A DNA stretch of 64,000 nucleotides from Turritopsis dohrnii (GCA_027922465.2 BQMF02000122.1:62001-126000), one strand, 5' to 3'. Counted from the first letter of the stretch, positions 43,887 through 55,560 are shown. Notes: a model not told the origin generated them from the sequence alone. Numbers and translations are program-made.

Positions 43887-44237
43887 CTAAAAAAATATTA
43901 AGAGATAAACTAGAATCCACCACAACCATAGCTTTTTTCTGGCTGGTTTTCCTTTTTCTTTGTCCAAAAGTCCTTTCTTGTGAGTTCTTAAGTCCGTTCT
44001 CCTTCTTTTACCCTTATCTGAACATTTTTTTGCAGAATTTTTGATGCGCATGTTATCCCGGTCAATCGATCCCAGTTCCGTCAAAATACTGCGCGACTTT
44101 ACGTTTAATACACCAGTACATCCATCATTATACTCAATGATTGCTGAGTAAATTCCTATTTCTAAAACTTTTCTTCCAACAAACACCTGTTTTGGTATTT
44201 TTTTCCAAATTATTTGATTTAGCGCTTCGTTTGAGTA
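43887..44237 (-). pseudogene. Mutator-like transposase, C-terminal part
   Basis: On minus, NEALNQIIWKKIPKQVFVGRK leads to LEIGIYSAIIEYNDGCTGVL and KKCSDKGKRRRTDLRTHKKG. This is the C-terminal block of the Mutator-type transposase found in arthropods and cnidarians, where (V)NE(S/A)xNxxIW follows a CLHGxTQN motif. That motif is missing at the junction with the retroelement. Confidence 0.65.
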
Positions 44238-44243
44238 TCATTT

Positions 44244-47200
44244 ATGAGGTTTGAAACACCCGATACGAGAGAAACGAAGAAAGTGAATTTAAGTTTAAAC
44301 CTAGATGAAACCCATACAGCTAAAGGAGGTCCTTTGAGCACACATGGTGTCGAATGTAATCCCGGGCACGGATACTTCGATCATATCGGATATAATGAGC
44401 ATGACTCATATAATCATAAGAACTTGGAATTGACAGTACCGAGACAACAAGATAATCTCCAGGTTACCTTGTTACCACAAGGGTATAAGATTCAACCCTC
44501 GTCAGTACGTGATGCTTTATCTGAATTACAATCACAGGCAATGCCGACGAACCCCACTAATAACAGGGAGGCTCTCACTATTTTAAATATATTAGCTGAG
44601 GCACGGCACACTTCTAAGGTAGTGTTACGCAATTTGCGTGAGAAAAATGACATGCCTTATGTCGAGCGACTATGTATGATGACTAGTTCAGGAAAGGCTA
44701 AGTCTGAAGAGGAAGCACCGAGCGATACCGCTATCGCTTGGTTGTCCAGAAGGAATGGCGATTTTAAGGGCGTCAAATTGGCGGATTTGGAAACTGAATT
44801 TGGCAAACTGATCTGGCAAGAGGTCGGGATACCATGGGAATCCATTCAGATCAACTTTGCTGAATGGTTAAGTTTAGCTAAGGAATATTCTAAGGCTATA
44901 TCACCACAACAAGGGGCGTACAAGTATTTGATTGCATACGAGGCAGCTTTGGCCACATTGTTAGACAAGACTACTAGTCTAAGCAGGAAATCTCCTGAGG
45001 CTTCATTGTCAGAAGAGGAAATGACTATCCTACAGGAGCATGTCGCTTTTCGACCTATGCTCAGATCTCTAATCGACATCATTGAGGAAATGGATAAGGG
45101 GGATTTGGCTAAAAAGAGGTTGTTGGAAATCATGAAGAAGGGAGGACAGGTTTTTTCGGAACACGCAGGATCTCTTCGAACTAGGGGCATAATGCAGGAT
45201 GAGTCAATCGGTCTCCATGACCCATACGGATATACTACTCGTCACCCTGATTCAGTGATAGGAGACCCCCAAAATGCAGAGAGTGTTGCTAAGTCAGATC
45301 AGGAGAATGTGTCCTTACATGAGACGAGTGACATTGGTGAGGATGAACTGTTGAATTTACAACTTGAGCGTGAGAAAAACAAGGCGGATCCAAAGGGATC
45401 CAAGGTTCCGCAGGACCGAGTACCCAGCACTGATCGTGGTGTAAATCACGCATCAAACGCTTAAGTACTTCCTGAGAAACAAGACGGCGTAGGAGTAAAC
45501 GCCAGGACATTAGTAGATCAGAATGACGCAACACCTGTTATTTCACCAACGCAAGACCGAGGTGAACAGGATGATCCTTAGGATGATCCTAAGCTACCTC
45601 CGGATGAGAAATGTGCTAGTAATCCGCCCGGCACCAAAGATCCTAGGTATGTCTCCGGACAGGATTAGAGGGGCCAAAACGTCTGACGCTGAGGCCAGTA
45701 AGTCTAATGACAAGGCCGAACATAGGAAAACTAAGCACGATGATGGGATTCCGGAAGGCAGTGGCAGATCTCCTGGTAAGCCTCGGGATCACTGGTTACA
45801 GCCAACCGAGAAGAATAAAGTGTCCTCAGGACAAGAGGCTTTGACGAAGCCTCCTGATCTGGGGACAGATCCCATGGAAAGAACAGCTAAATGGAATTTC
45901 TCAAATCCAACCAATGTGGGCGCAGGATTGTCCTTCGTCCCTATTGTGTCAGGATTGGGACAGGAAGATCATGCATCTCAAGATGATGACATGTCACAAC
46001 AGGATGATAACGACAATCAACCAAGTGACAATAGGATGAAGCAACCTATAAGCAGGATAGATACACCTATCCCTACCAAGCGATCACCTATGAAGGAGTA
46101 TTTATGCGACGCCATGACTAAAGGAACATGGGATGAAAAGAAGTCCTATATGGTGCATCCTAGTATTAAGGATTGTTTATGCAACGATGATGATACCATT
46201 ACACATATCCGAGCAGAACTACAGTCAGCCCTTGAAGGCAATATGGAAGTCATGTACCGACAACAAATTGATCATCGATTACAGGAAGTTGGAGGTTCAG
46301 ATGTGTTAGTAAACAATCTCCTAAGTGATGATGATTTAACAAAGAATGACGCCACGCAAGTACTTACCATCCTAGGCAATACAATGAAGATCTTAGATAA
46401 GACATGTGCCGAGGAAAAGCAACGCGCTGCTACTGCTGTTGCAAAGGCTAGTACGGAACTTCAACAACTGGATGATGACTTCCACACGCGCTTTGGATTG
46501 GACTTAAATCCAAGAGGTTGGTCAGGGAACGCTAGATTAACGTCCTTGTATGGTTTGATGAATACCCTTACGTCAAGAATGGCAGAAAAGGATGAGCGGA
46601 TAAAGTATTTCGAAGATTTGTCAATTGATAATAATGAGATCAGGTCAGAGCTTATCGCTGCAAAAAGACAAGTGAAGGATCTACGAAGGGATCTCTACCG
46701 AATGATGTCACATAATGAAGACGACCCAGATACTGAATATGCTACTTTGCAGGAGGCCTATGGGGCCCTAAATGCTGATTTCAAACGCCTGGCGGACCTC
46801 AAGCTTGATTGGGAAACCAGGTACGATAGTTTGAAGAAGGACAATGAGAAGCTTATAGCATCCAATAATGTGAACAAAGAATTAGGCGACACTAATAAGC
46901 GGCTCTATGATGAGAATGTCACCTTTCAGAATGCTATACAAGACCAAAAGGCAGAAATTAAAAGGTTAGAAGGGTTCAAAAATAAATTTGATGCGCTACA
47001 TACACGCGTCAAAACAATATCTGCGGATATTGAGACGTCATCCAATCTCATCGAAACGGGTGAAACCACGCGCATGTTAGCAAACCTTGATGCTTTAGAA
47101 GTGAACTTGAAAGTGATGACGGATTACATAACAACAGCCAAGACACAACTAGCGGATAAGCCTGACGTAACTGCTATAGTCACAAAGTGGACCGGAGCGG

Positions 47201-47966
47201 TAGACCAAGAAAAGCGCGCCAGACTAGCTGATGCACAGTCCCATATAAACGAGCTTACCAAGTGGGAGAAATATAGGGCGAAAAAGGAATCTGAACTCAG
47301 ACTAGCTGGTTTGGAGCACAGTCGTTTACAGCAGGTCATTATCGGCTTAAATCAACAAGTGGCTCAATTACAGTTAGGCGCCTATTTGGAAGGACCATCC
47401 TTCAACAAAGCAGCGACAAGGTGAGATCATTCGATTCCAGACAGAATTACAATCAAAGAATGACGAAGTTGATGAGATATATAGAGAGAAGCTCCGCACC
47501 AAGTTAGCCTATGACGTGTGGAAGCAAGCTGAACAAGATTACCCCTATAGCGACACGAGTCCATTTTGGACTGCGTTCATGAAGACATCAATGGCGAAGC
47601 GACTCAAACAAGCTCAAAACAAATACAGTGCTGTTAGTAAGAAGTATGAAGCACTTACTGGAAAAGCTGTAGTGGAAAAACCTCCGGTCTTCCACAAACC
47701 AGCACCAAAGAAGTCCAAGCCAGTCAGCAGCTACAGTAACCATCTCCAGCGATGTGTCAGATGGAGAAGATCAAGGAGAAGAGCATGACTTTGACCATGA
47801 AACAGAAAGCGCAGTTGAATTTATCGCTCAACCTGCTGATGACAAAGACAACGATGATGATCTCGTAACTGTTCTTGATATAGGCACCTCCCCTATCCGG
47901 ACGTCAGCTTTGAACACACCATTGGTTGCCGCCAAAGCAAACACAACTGTCACTATACCTCGATGA
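44244..47966 (+). pseudogene. Very long N-terminal region of the retroelement polyprotein, coiled coil
   Basis: The first frame (44244-45464, 406 codons, MRFETPDTRETKKVNLS) runs into a TAA, continues in the same frame with one more stop, shifts near 45660, and is open to 47424 (AEKDERIKYFEDLS, RLYDENVTFQNAIQDQ, coiled coil). A further shift gives 47430-47750 (AYDVWKQAEQDYPYSDTSPFW) and another 47740-47966, ending at a TGA in frame with the gag start. Altogether about 1,240 codons precede the capsid. There is no domain I recognise; composition is rich in Asp, Glu, Lys and Gln. GC content is visibly higher than in the surroundings. I infer one ancestral frame with the following gag-pol. Confidence 0.5.
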
Positions 47967-50281
47967 TCACCGAGACACATAATTCCCAGTAAAGATATGG
48001 CCAACGTTGCAGTTGACATTGATATATCAGACACACCAGATGCTCCAAAAGCGACAACATCAACAACTGGTAGCCCTGAAACCAAGCAAACTGAAGCAGA
48101 AAAGTTGAACATGATTTGGGGTGTTGCCGGTATGGGCGCACCTGCTGTGGATTATAGACTTAACTTCATGCTAGATAACAAAATGATCCCCAAGTACGAT
48201 GGAACATCCCGCATGAAAGGTGGACAGGCGGGAAGCTTTAACGAGTGGAAAGACGCGGTGGACACATTTATGCAGCTAAATCCGGCTGCACCACCAAACC
48301 AGATGGCAACCATTATCACTAGTACGTTGGAAGGAACTGCTAGATTGCGAATGCTTCAGTGGAAGCAGACCTTGGGACCATTACAAGTTGTAACGATTGA
48401 GGACCTGATGGATATACTGGAGGCGGAGTTCGCCGACGAACATACAAAGCACTTACTTAAGAGTTCATTGTTGGATCATAAAATGGAGCCTGGAAAATTT
48501 GAAGAGTTCCGCACCAAGGTAGAGGAGACTGCATATAGAGCAGAAGCTGATGAAGATTTGCGTACATTAGCTATCAAACAAGGTCTTTCCCTATATCTAC
48601 AAAGAGAGGTACGCAAAGCCGAGGCTCGCGGTGTAATGAACTACCAGGAACTGGTGAAATTCTGTACATTTCTCGATAAATCGTCGCTCTGGGCAATCAA
48701 CAAGGCTGAGAATAAGAATGAAAAGACACGAGACAAACGTGAACGAGGAAATGCCGACCAACAGAACATCCCTAATGGTAAGGGTCAACGCAGTGGTGAG
48801 AAGAAATGTAAATACCACCCATATGCCACCAACCATTCTACAGCTGAATGTAGAACTGGCACACAAGATCGCAAGGATGTATGCGATCACTGCCAGAAAG
48901 AAGGGCATACTATCAGAGATTGCCGACAATTGAAGAGATCATACCAGACGGCACAAAGAAGTTCCGATGTACACAGACAAAGGAAAGAAGCTCCACCTAA
49001 GTATACTGAACAGGCAAACCAACCATTCACGTGTTTCGCTTGCGGAAAAGAGGGTCACATGGCTCGAGACTGTCCGGAGAAGAACAAACCGGATGTCAAG
49101 CCAAATGTTCTGCAGATGATGAAGGCATATACAGCCAAGGCTCAAGAATGTGGGATGTGTGGACAGGAACATGACACAGCACAATGTCCTGTTATGTTAC
49201 GAGCACAGTCTCTTATGAAGATCACAACCACAGCGCCACAAGTAACCTTCGAAAAGCCCATTATTGCGATGGGAATCCAAACACCCGCTGGTGTTCGGCA
49301 TAGGGAGACCCTCATTGATACTGGGGCGACCCAATCTTTCATATCACGAGACAAAATTGAAGCTCTGGGTATGATACACATGGTGGATACTAGAGAAGAA
49401 GTCAAGCCCCATGTTGAAGACGCCTCACGAACAAAGTTACCAGTATACGGCGTCTTGCACCTGTCATGCACAGTAGGTAATTATCATTATAAGCTGGATG
49501 GACTTGTTGTATTAGATATGCCACTAGAAGTTGTGGTACTAGGTCAAAAGTTCCTCTTGCAAAATGATCTGTATATTGGAGGCCGTTTCCGCAAGTGGCA
49601 ACTAATACATACTGACGCTCAAGACAACGTCACTAAAATTCTAAGCACTGCTGATGTCCATGGATTCTACAAGATTAGTACGCCAACGATAACTGGACAT
49701 CCTAATTTGCCACAAGACATCCAACCTGAAGATTTATACTCACAACCAGATGAGCTACCCATACCACAGGAGTTCCCCACTGCTCGACCGCGGGCAGAGG
49801 AACTTCATCCAGAACACGACTACTGGTTCCCGTCCGCGTGGTATGAAGAGAAGGAGAGAATGATGTCTCATAATCCCAATAAAATGCCTGTTGAACCGGC
49901 TAATATTCAACTGAAAGATGGTTGTACGCCTCCACGGATGAAGCCCCGTCGAGCAAGGCCACTAGACAGACGATTCATGAGGGAAATGATTAGCGAACTG
50001 TTAGAAGCTGGCCACATCCAGCCAAGTCAATCAACTTGGGCCACCGTAGCCATGGTTGTGCCCAAGCCCCCGAAAAAGAATAAAGATGGTACAGAAACTC
50101 AACAAGGGAGGATTGTCAAAGACTATCGGGAGCTGAACGAAGCAACCCACCTTGTTGCAGATAGCATACCATCTGTACGTGAAGTTTTTGATGCGTTGTT
50201 CGGAAAAGGACTCTTGAAGATTGTATTGGATTTATCACACGGATATTTTCAATACCCATTGAATGAGCAGAGCCGAAAGTA

Positions 50282-51459
50282 CAGTAGACTCTCGATATAA
50301 CGAACCTTGAAGGGGGTTGAAAAAAAGTTCGTTATATCGAGAGTTCGTTATATCGAAAAATTTAAGAAAACTTGTGTTTTGCCAAAATTAATGGAAATCC
50401 TTTAATTTTTGGAAAAAGCTAGAATTTCGAATGTTCTTTATTCCTTTGAAACAACGAGGTTTGGCTGACTTCCCTATAACAAACATAGGAAGCTTCTCCC
50501 CAATTGCATTACTAGCTGCTAATCCAGTCAGCCTCACTTTGCTATGCTTTCCACCACTACAACGATCCCCTTTAAAGTGGAATGATTTGTTTGGAAGAGC
50601 TTGATAAAAGAGTCCGAATTCGTCGGCATTGTAGATTTCCTTTAGTTCATACCTCGACAAAATGGTCGGTAGATAAGTCTCATTCCAACTGGCTGTCATT
50701 TCCGGAGTGACACTGTTCTCTTCTCCCGAAACAGCTTTCAAAGTGACATTGTGTCTTTGTTTCCATTTATCCAACCAACCGTCAGAAGATTTAAAATTAG
50801 GAACATTGAAGCTTTTTGACAAGGCTCGAGCTTTCTCTTTAATAACCATACCATTGACAGGTACATTATTGGAACGTGCGTTTTTAAACCAGATAAAAAC
50901 AGCCTCGTCAAGATCATTGTTGTCGCTCTTCTTCATCTTTATTCTTTTCGAACTGACCTGACCAGTTTCATAAGCCTGTGTTATTTTTGCTTTGTTCGCA
51001 ATCCATGTGGAAACAGTGTTCTTCTTTACTCCATACTGCTCAGCTATTTTCTTTTTTGAACAGCTTCCCTCTGCAATCTTCTGCAACGCCTTATATTTGT
51101 CGGTTACAGAAGCATTGACCCTCTTCATGTTGACTACTCAGGCATAGGGCTGATTAGGTTGACATAAAACTCGAACTTTACGTACATTCAACGTTCAAAT
51201 GATTTTTCAATTGTTCGATTGGAAGTCATTGCAGTGTCTTCATTCCATTTTAGTGCCTTGAGTTCGTTATATCGAAGGATTATTGCTTGTTGGGCAAATA
51301 CTTTAGGTTCGGTAAATCGAAAGTTCGTTATATCGGAGGTTCGTTATATAGAAAGGATTTATAAGGGTTTGATAAGCCAAGGGCCAAGGGCCAGTTGCAT
51401 CAGTTCGTAATATCGAGATGTTCGTTATACCGGGGGTTCGTTATATCGAGAGTCTACTG
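50282..51459. mobile_element. Tigger/pogo-type DNA transposon inside the retroelement RT
   Basis: Ends read CAGTAGACTCTCGATATAAC inward on both sides, with TA at 50280-50281 and 51460-51461. Removal of the element and one TA restores the RT frame (RKYAAFITPLG). CGATATAACGAAC-like motifs repeat near both ends. It encodes a truncated transposase on minus. Confidence 0.9.
50388..51128 (-). CDS. Tigger transposase, truncated (CENP-B-type HTH plus first part of DDE)
   Basis: MKRVNASVTDKYKALQKIAEG starts a 246-codon frame. An N-terminal HTH (KKIAEQYGVKKNTVSTWI) is followed by a CENP-B/Tc5-like HTH (FNVPNFKSSDGWLDKWKQRHN), then the first catalytic Asp in IYNADEFGLFY and a KVRLTGLAASNAIGEKLPMFVIG block. 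The family normally has about 450-550 residues; the second Asp and third acidic residue are missing, so this is an internally deleted, non-autonomous copy. The N-terminal DNA-binding half is intact and could still bind Tigger ends. Confidence 0.8.
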   Translation of the reverse strand: MKRVNASVTDKYKALQKIAEGSCSKKKIAEQYGVKKNTVSTWIANKAKITQAYETGQVSSKRIKMKKSDNNDLDEAVFIWFKNARSNNVPVNGMVIKEKARALSKSFNVPNFKSSDGWLDKWKQRHNVTLKAVSGEENSVTPEMTASWNETYLPTILSRYELKEIYNADEFGLFYQALPNKSFHFKGDRCSGGKHSKVRLTGLAASNAIGEKLPMFVIGKSAKPRCFKGIKNIRNSSFFQKLKDFH

Positions 51460-52769
51460 TATGCTGCTTTCATTACACCATTGGGACAAGTCTACGAGCC
51501 CTTGGGTTTGCACCAGGGATGGCATAGCTCACCTGGCCTGTTTCATCCGGCCGTTCGACGCATTTTAGAAGAAGGGAAAAAGTTAGGCCGAATCCATGAA
51601 AGTTGTATGAATTATGTGGATGACATCATTTGCTCAGTATGGACCATGAAAGAATGTCGTTACGAGGCAGACAGACTGCTCCAATGGCTTTGGGAAAATG
51701 GCTTGTCTATCAAGCCGTACAAATGCATATTTGGTGCAGTCAATTTCACCTTTCTCGGATTTAATGTCACGGAGGAAGGACTGTCTGTCGGCGACAAACT
51801 TTTACAAAAGCTCTGGTCCAAGGTCGTGAATATCTTTCACAACGCCATGGAGACCAAAGATGCCGATCCCACCTCAATGACCCCTGCTAGGTCATTGTTA
51901 GGTGTCTTGAACTATTATAGAAGTCATATACCTCACTTCATTGATCGAGTAGCCAATATTCGTAAGAAGACACAGAAAGACTGCCCAAGTCCAGCATTGA
52001 CGGAGGAAGATCGACTCACTGTCATCAGCATCATCGAAGATCTCTATAATGCACCTGCTGTTGCCTTACCGGACCCAGATGCCTACTCAGTCCTATACAC
52101 AGATGCCTGTGATACTGGAGCTGGATATGCCTTATTCCAAGATGGCAAACTTGTTGACATGGATTCCGTTTCATTCAACCAACAAACACAGCAATTGGCT
52201 ACCATCGATCAAGAATTGCTTGCTATTGATTTGGCATTTGCGAAAACCTACTGGAGGGTTGATTGGACGAAAATGCTCGTTCTTACGGACTGCAAAGCGT
52301 TAGTTTCTATTCTACAGAATACTAAGAAGTGTCCTCTTCACTCGCGAAGGGCCCGTATAATGGATAAACTTAGCGCGGCCTATGGAATGCATATAGCCTA
52401 TATACCTGGTAAAGAAAATGCGCTGGCTGACGCCCTCTCACGCTGGAAAGAGGACTCTCAAGCACCTCTTCCACCTTTAATACCGGATCTTATGTACCTG
52501 CATGCTAAGCCGGTTAAAGACCTTACTGAGGCTGATCAGCCCGCACCTGTCCATACCAGTCGCATTCAAACCGAACCTGAAAAAGTAAACGAGTACCTTA
52601 TGAAGCATCATCATCTAGCGCCCTCCTTGGAAAAAGACGCTGATGTACACTGGCCCCTATCCCATTTCGGGGCAGATGGTCATGAATGGTATTTGTTATC
52701 ACCCGATAATATTGTCATTCCGGCTAAAGGCCGAGTCCTGGTATCTTGTGGTTTGAAGCCCTTACAATC

Positions 52770-53431
52770 AGCCCAACTTACCCAATAAATCATCATCGGA
52801 AAGTTCTACGAAAACTGGTCTAATTACATCATAAATCCATTTTGGGATGGAAATGCGTGGCTTGTAGGTATTCGTTCCATTAAATTGGTCAAGTTTGAAT
52901 TTACACCAGGTGTTAGGTGCAGGGGGGCAGTAACTGTGGCGAAATTCTGGTTTCGGAAAATTGGTACAATGATGAAGGGCAGCCCCAACAGCTTTTTTCA
53001 TTTGGTACAGTGACCATTCTGATGTTAATTTCATAGGGGCTTCTGCCTTGCTTTCCTGACACATTTCTTGTTATTGGTGAGGTGTCAAATGTATTCAAAA
53101 ATGAGCATGATGGTGATGTGCAATACAAATCAAGTTTATTGGAAAAACCCATTCGCATATCGGTGTTGTTGTGGATAGAAACAGGTGAGCTGCAAGATGG
53201 ACATGTAACAGACGAAAACATGTCTTTCAATATTTTGAAGTCAATAATGATATTATAATCATCTTCCTCAGATTTTACTTCTGCCTGCTTTGCATGAATT
53301 TTATCTTTACTAGTACAGTCTAGATTTGGTTTAGGAATATCTTTGTCAACGACGGTTTTGTTTTTCTTATCTGTATATTGATTACCCGATTGATACTTTC
53401 TCTTGCGTTGAATATTTCTTCCTTTCCCCAT
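52770..53431 (-). pseudogene. Mutator-like transposase, N-terminal zinc region joined to a later part
   Basis: From 53431 a basic N-terminus (MGKGRNIQRKRKYQSGN) leads to FKILKDMFSSVTCPSCSSPVS, LDLYCTSPSCSFL and RSPYEINIRMV. This is the CxxC...CxxxC zinc region and YEINxR motif that opens Mutator-type transposases. One frame over, the sequence jumps to LYQMKKAVGAALHHC, NTWCKFKLDQFNGTNTY and VFVELSDDDLLGK, the region close to the C-terminus. The DDE core between is deleted. The remnant at 54225-55560 contains the equivalent NLYAMKKAVVAVLHHS and SWCKYQKDKI blocks, which supports the assignment. Confidence 0.68.
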
Positions 53432-53857
53432 TCTTTATCAAGTGATACAAGCTGCAATAATAACCAAGAAACTACTCCAAAGCCCTAAATTTTAACATCA
53501 ATCCACAAATAGCATCATCCACCTTCATCCAATTCAGCAGCATTTTCGCGAGTTCTGAAAATTGTTTACGTGGTTTTGAGTAATGGAATATACACACGGA
53601 AGGTCAGAGTAGATAATTCTGGAAAATAAACTAATTTGCAGTGAAGAAACCAGGAAAATGAAGGCCTAAACCTTGATGCTAGGGGCGTTGCTAAGGCATA
53701 AATATATCAATTATCCTATAGAAACAGCCAGATTATGCATTTTCAGATTTTTTTTCCAAAATTTCATTAACATAGCCGTGTCAGGCATAGTCTTAAGGTC
53801 CAAGAAATCATACTTTTGAAAAATCGATTTTTCCAATATTTTTTCCCCTCTTACCAC

Positions 53858-54224
53858 AAGAGATTAGATTGAAATCCAAAATGATGAGTGTAGCACATTT
53901 GTTTAGATTGAATAAATTAGATTGAAACCCCAAATGCTGATTAGTATAGCATTAGATGAGGATATGAAAGCGGCATGGAGCCAGGTGGAGGAGGGTATGA
54001 AAGCTGTTGTATATGTGACATATTTATATTTTATTCTCTTGCTTTTGAGATATGATGTCATTGAAATGTTTTATTGTTATACAGGAACATATGGTCATAC
54101 ATGCTGAATTGTCTTTAAAAGATAGGTGTGAATATTTAGCTTGTAATTCTTTTCCTTTTTTAAATTGATAGTCCATTACATTATTTTTGCACCTGCAATT
54201 CTATAATTCTATAAATTTTGTAGT
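53858..54224. other. Noncoding stretch between two Mutator copies
   Basis: Begins with ATTAGATTGAAA repeats, then AT-rich DNA. A TTTTGTAG acceptor-like site near 54220 precedes coding of the next remnant. Confidence 0.4.
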
Positions 54225-55560
54225 TTAAAGGAGTACAGTAGAACAGAATTAAAATCTGGAAGAAAAGGATATCAAATAAATAGAACGACAGTTGTTGCTT
54301 TTCGTGAGGTTACCATGTTCAACTGAGCTCTCTTCTCTCATCCCTGCATTAAAAACTTTCAAGCGAAACACAAGATATTCATCTGATTGCCATGATCACA
54401 CTGTCAGCATCCCAAAATCACCAAAAAAATTTTACCAGCAAAGCTTCATTCCTCACTCCTCCACTCTCTGGAATTCTTTACCCCAGTCTGTTCTTCCTTC
54501 TCATTATAATCTTCAACACTTTAAATGTAATGCTCATCGTCACCTTTCCTCCTTGTACCTCAATACACATTAGTGGTTTTAAACCTTGTATTGAGCAACT
54601 AATTAAAAAAAAATCAACATTTGACAATATAAACAGTTCTATCCACAATGCTTACGTAGAAGTTTCTTATGAACCAATGAAGAATGCAGCATGTAATGTC
54701 CATAAAGTTTATGAAGTTGTAAATACTAGGTTAGCAGAGATGGATCATGGCAAAATCAAGGTTATTCTTCACTCAATGGTATTTGGACTTTAATTTCAAA
54801 CGGAAAATGTATTAACAATGACGTCCTTTCCAATAAGTGTAAACAGTGTGACAGATGGGCAAATAAGACAGGCACTTAAGAATACACCACTTGGAAAGCA
54901 GAACATCATTGTACAATCAACCATGAAGGCAGTGCCGGAGCGATGGAAGTTAATGGGTTGAAAATAATGTTTAGTACATCTGTTCCTCTATATAACCTGA
55001 GATAACTTTTTATATTGGAGATGGTGATACCAAATCATATAAAGAAATTACCAAACTGGACCCCTATTTTTGTTTAATCAAGAAGGAGTACAAGAAGAAA
55101 AAACGAGCCAACGGTAAAGGTATTGGTGGCGGTAAAGGAAGGCTCACCAACAAAGTAATGAATACCCTGCAAAATGATGATGGTATGGCAATAAGACAAA
55201 ACACTGACAACTTATATGCCATGAAGAAGGCTGTTGTAGCTGTTCTTCATCACTCCACCAATAACTTTGACAGTGAAAACCGTCATCAGTTTTACCCCGG
55301 ACACCATTCATGGTGCAAATACCAGAAAGATAAGATAACTGGGAAAAAAACATACAAGCAAAAAATGAACATTGATCCTGCTGTTTCTAAGCTGATAGTA
55401 TTGGTGTATTTACACACTGGCCTAGGTAATAAGATAGTATTGGCTAAATGCTTACATGGAGAACTCAAAATGTCAATGAATCTCTCAACAACATTATATG
55501 GGCAAGGTGCCAAAATGGTTTATGTTATTATATTACTTTATGATTCATTTTGGTATCTTT
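54225..55560 (+). pseudogene. Second Mutator-like transposase remnant, interrupted by a LINE-A 3' end
   Basis: 54230-54312 encodes ELKSGRKGYQINRTTVVAFREV, the YEINxRxVxAFRE motif. After the LINE insertion the frame continues STFDNINSSIHNAYVEVSYEPMKNAA. Further on, in other frames, come NHEGSAGAMEV, FSTSVPLYNLR and FYIGDGDTKSYKEIT (the GDGD catalytic block), then GKGRLTNKVMNTLQNDDGMAIRQ, NLYAMKKAVVAVLHHS and LAKCLHGELKM. Several frameshifts disable it. It is a separate copy from the element at 43367-53857, and it retains the catalytic region that copy lacks. Confidence 0.7.
54312..54610 (+). mobile_element. 5'-truncated LINE-A family copy (3' end only)
   Basis: ATGTTCAACTGAGCTCTCTT to GTATTGAGCAACTAATTAAAA matches 6479-6775 closely. 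The abrupt 5' start and A-rich tail are typical of target-primed insertion. It splits the Mutator remnant between AFREV and STFDNINSS. No clear target duplication. Confidence 0.75.

Larger units (their letters stand above)
47997..52770 (+). pseudogene. Retroelement gag-pol (Ty3/Gypsy-like): capsid, zinc knuckles, protease, RT, RNase H, dUTPase-like end
   Basis: From 47997: a capsid domain of the retrotransposon gag type (GSFNEWKDAVDTFM, LEAEFADEH), zinc knuckles CDHCQKEGHTIRDC and CFACGKEGHMARDC plus a third CGMCGQEHDTAQC, protease with LIDTGATQSFIS, and RT from ARPLDRRFMREMISELLEAG through KIVLDLSHGYFQ (Asp). Tigger interrupts at 50281. Resuming at 51460, RT has HQGWHSSPGLFHP and MNYVDDIICS (YVDD). 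RNase H follows with LYTDACDTGAGYALF, IDQELLAIDLAF, VLTDCKALV and GKENALADALSR. The last part, WYLLSPDNIVIPAKGRVLVSCGL, resembles the first conserved block of dUTPase. Integrase and LTRs are absent; the body stops at about 52770 inside the Mutator transposase gene. Confidence 0.75.
43367..53857. mobile_element. Mutator-like DNA transposon with an internal retroelement and Tigger
   Basis: GTGGTAAGAGGGGAAAAAA starts the element at 43367 and its inverse ends it at 53857. Noncoding arms of about 500 bp (left) and 430 bp (right) flank a minus-strand transposase gene present in two parts: 53431-52770 and 44237-43887. The remainder, 44238-52770, is a retroelement coding body. AAG lies on both outer flanks but a longer target duplication is not evident. 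The transposase is itself internally deleted, so this copy needed help to move. Confidence 0.7.

Noticed and set aside
45523..47424. 633-codon ORF taken as a separate gene starting at 45523
   Set aside because: The upstream frame stays open past a stop and shifts near 45660 into this one; the N-terminal 45 codons look like out-of-frame translation. I treat it as part of a broken longer frame.
44200..52800. LTR pair flanking the retroelement
   Set aside because: Comparing the sequence near both junctions gave only an 8-base match (GGTTTGAA), which is not an LTR.
43364..53860. AAG on both sides of the Mutator-like ends as a target duplication
   Set aside because: Mutator elements normally make 8-11 bp duplications; a 3-bp match is likely by chance or reflects decay.
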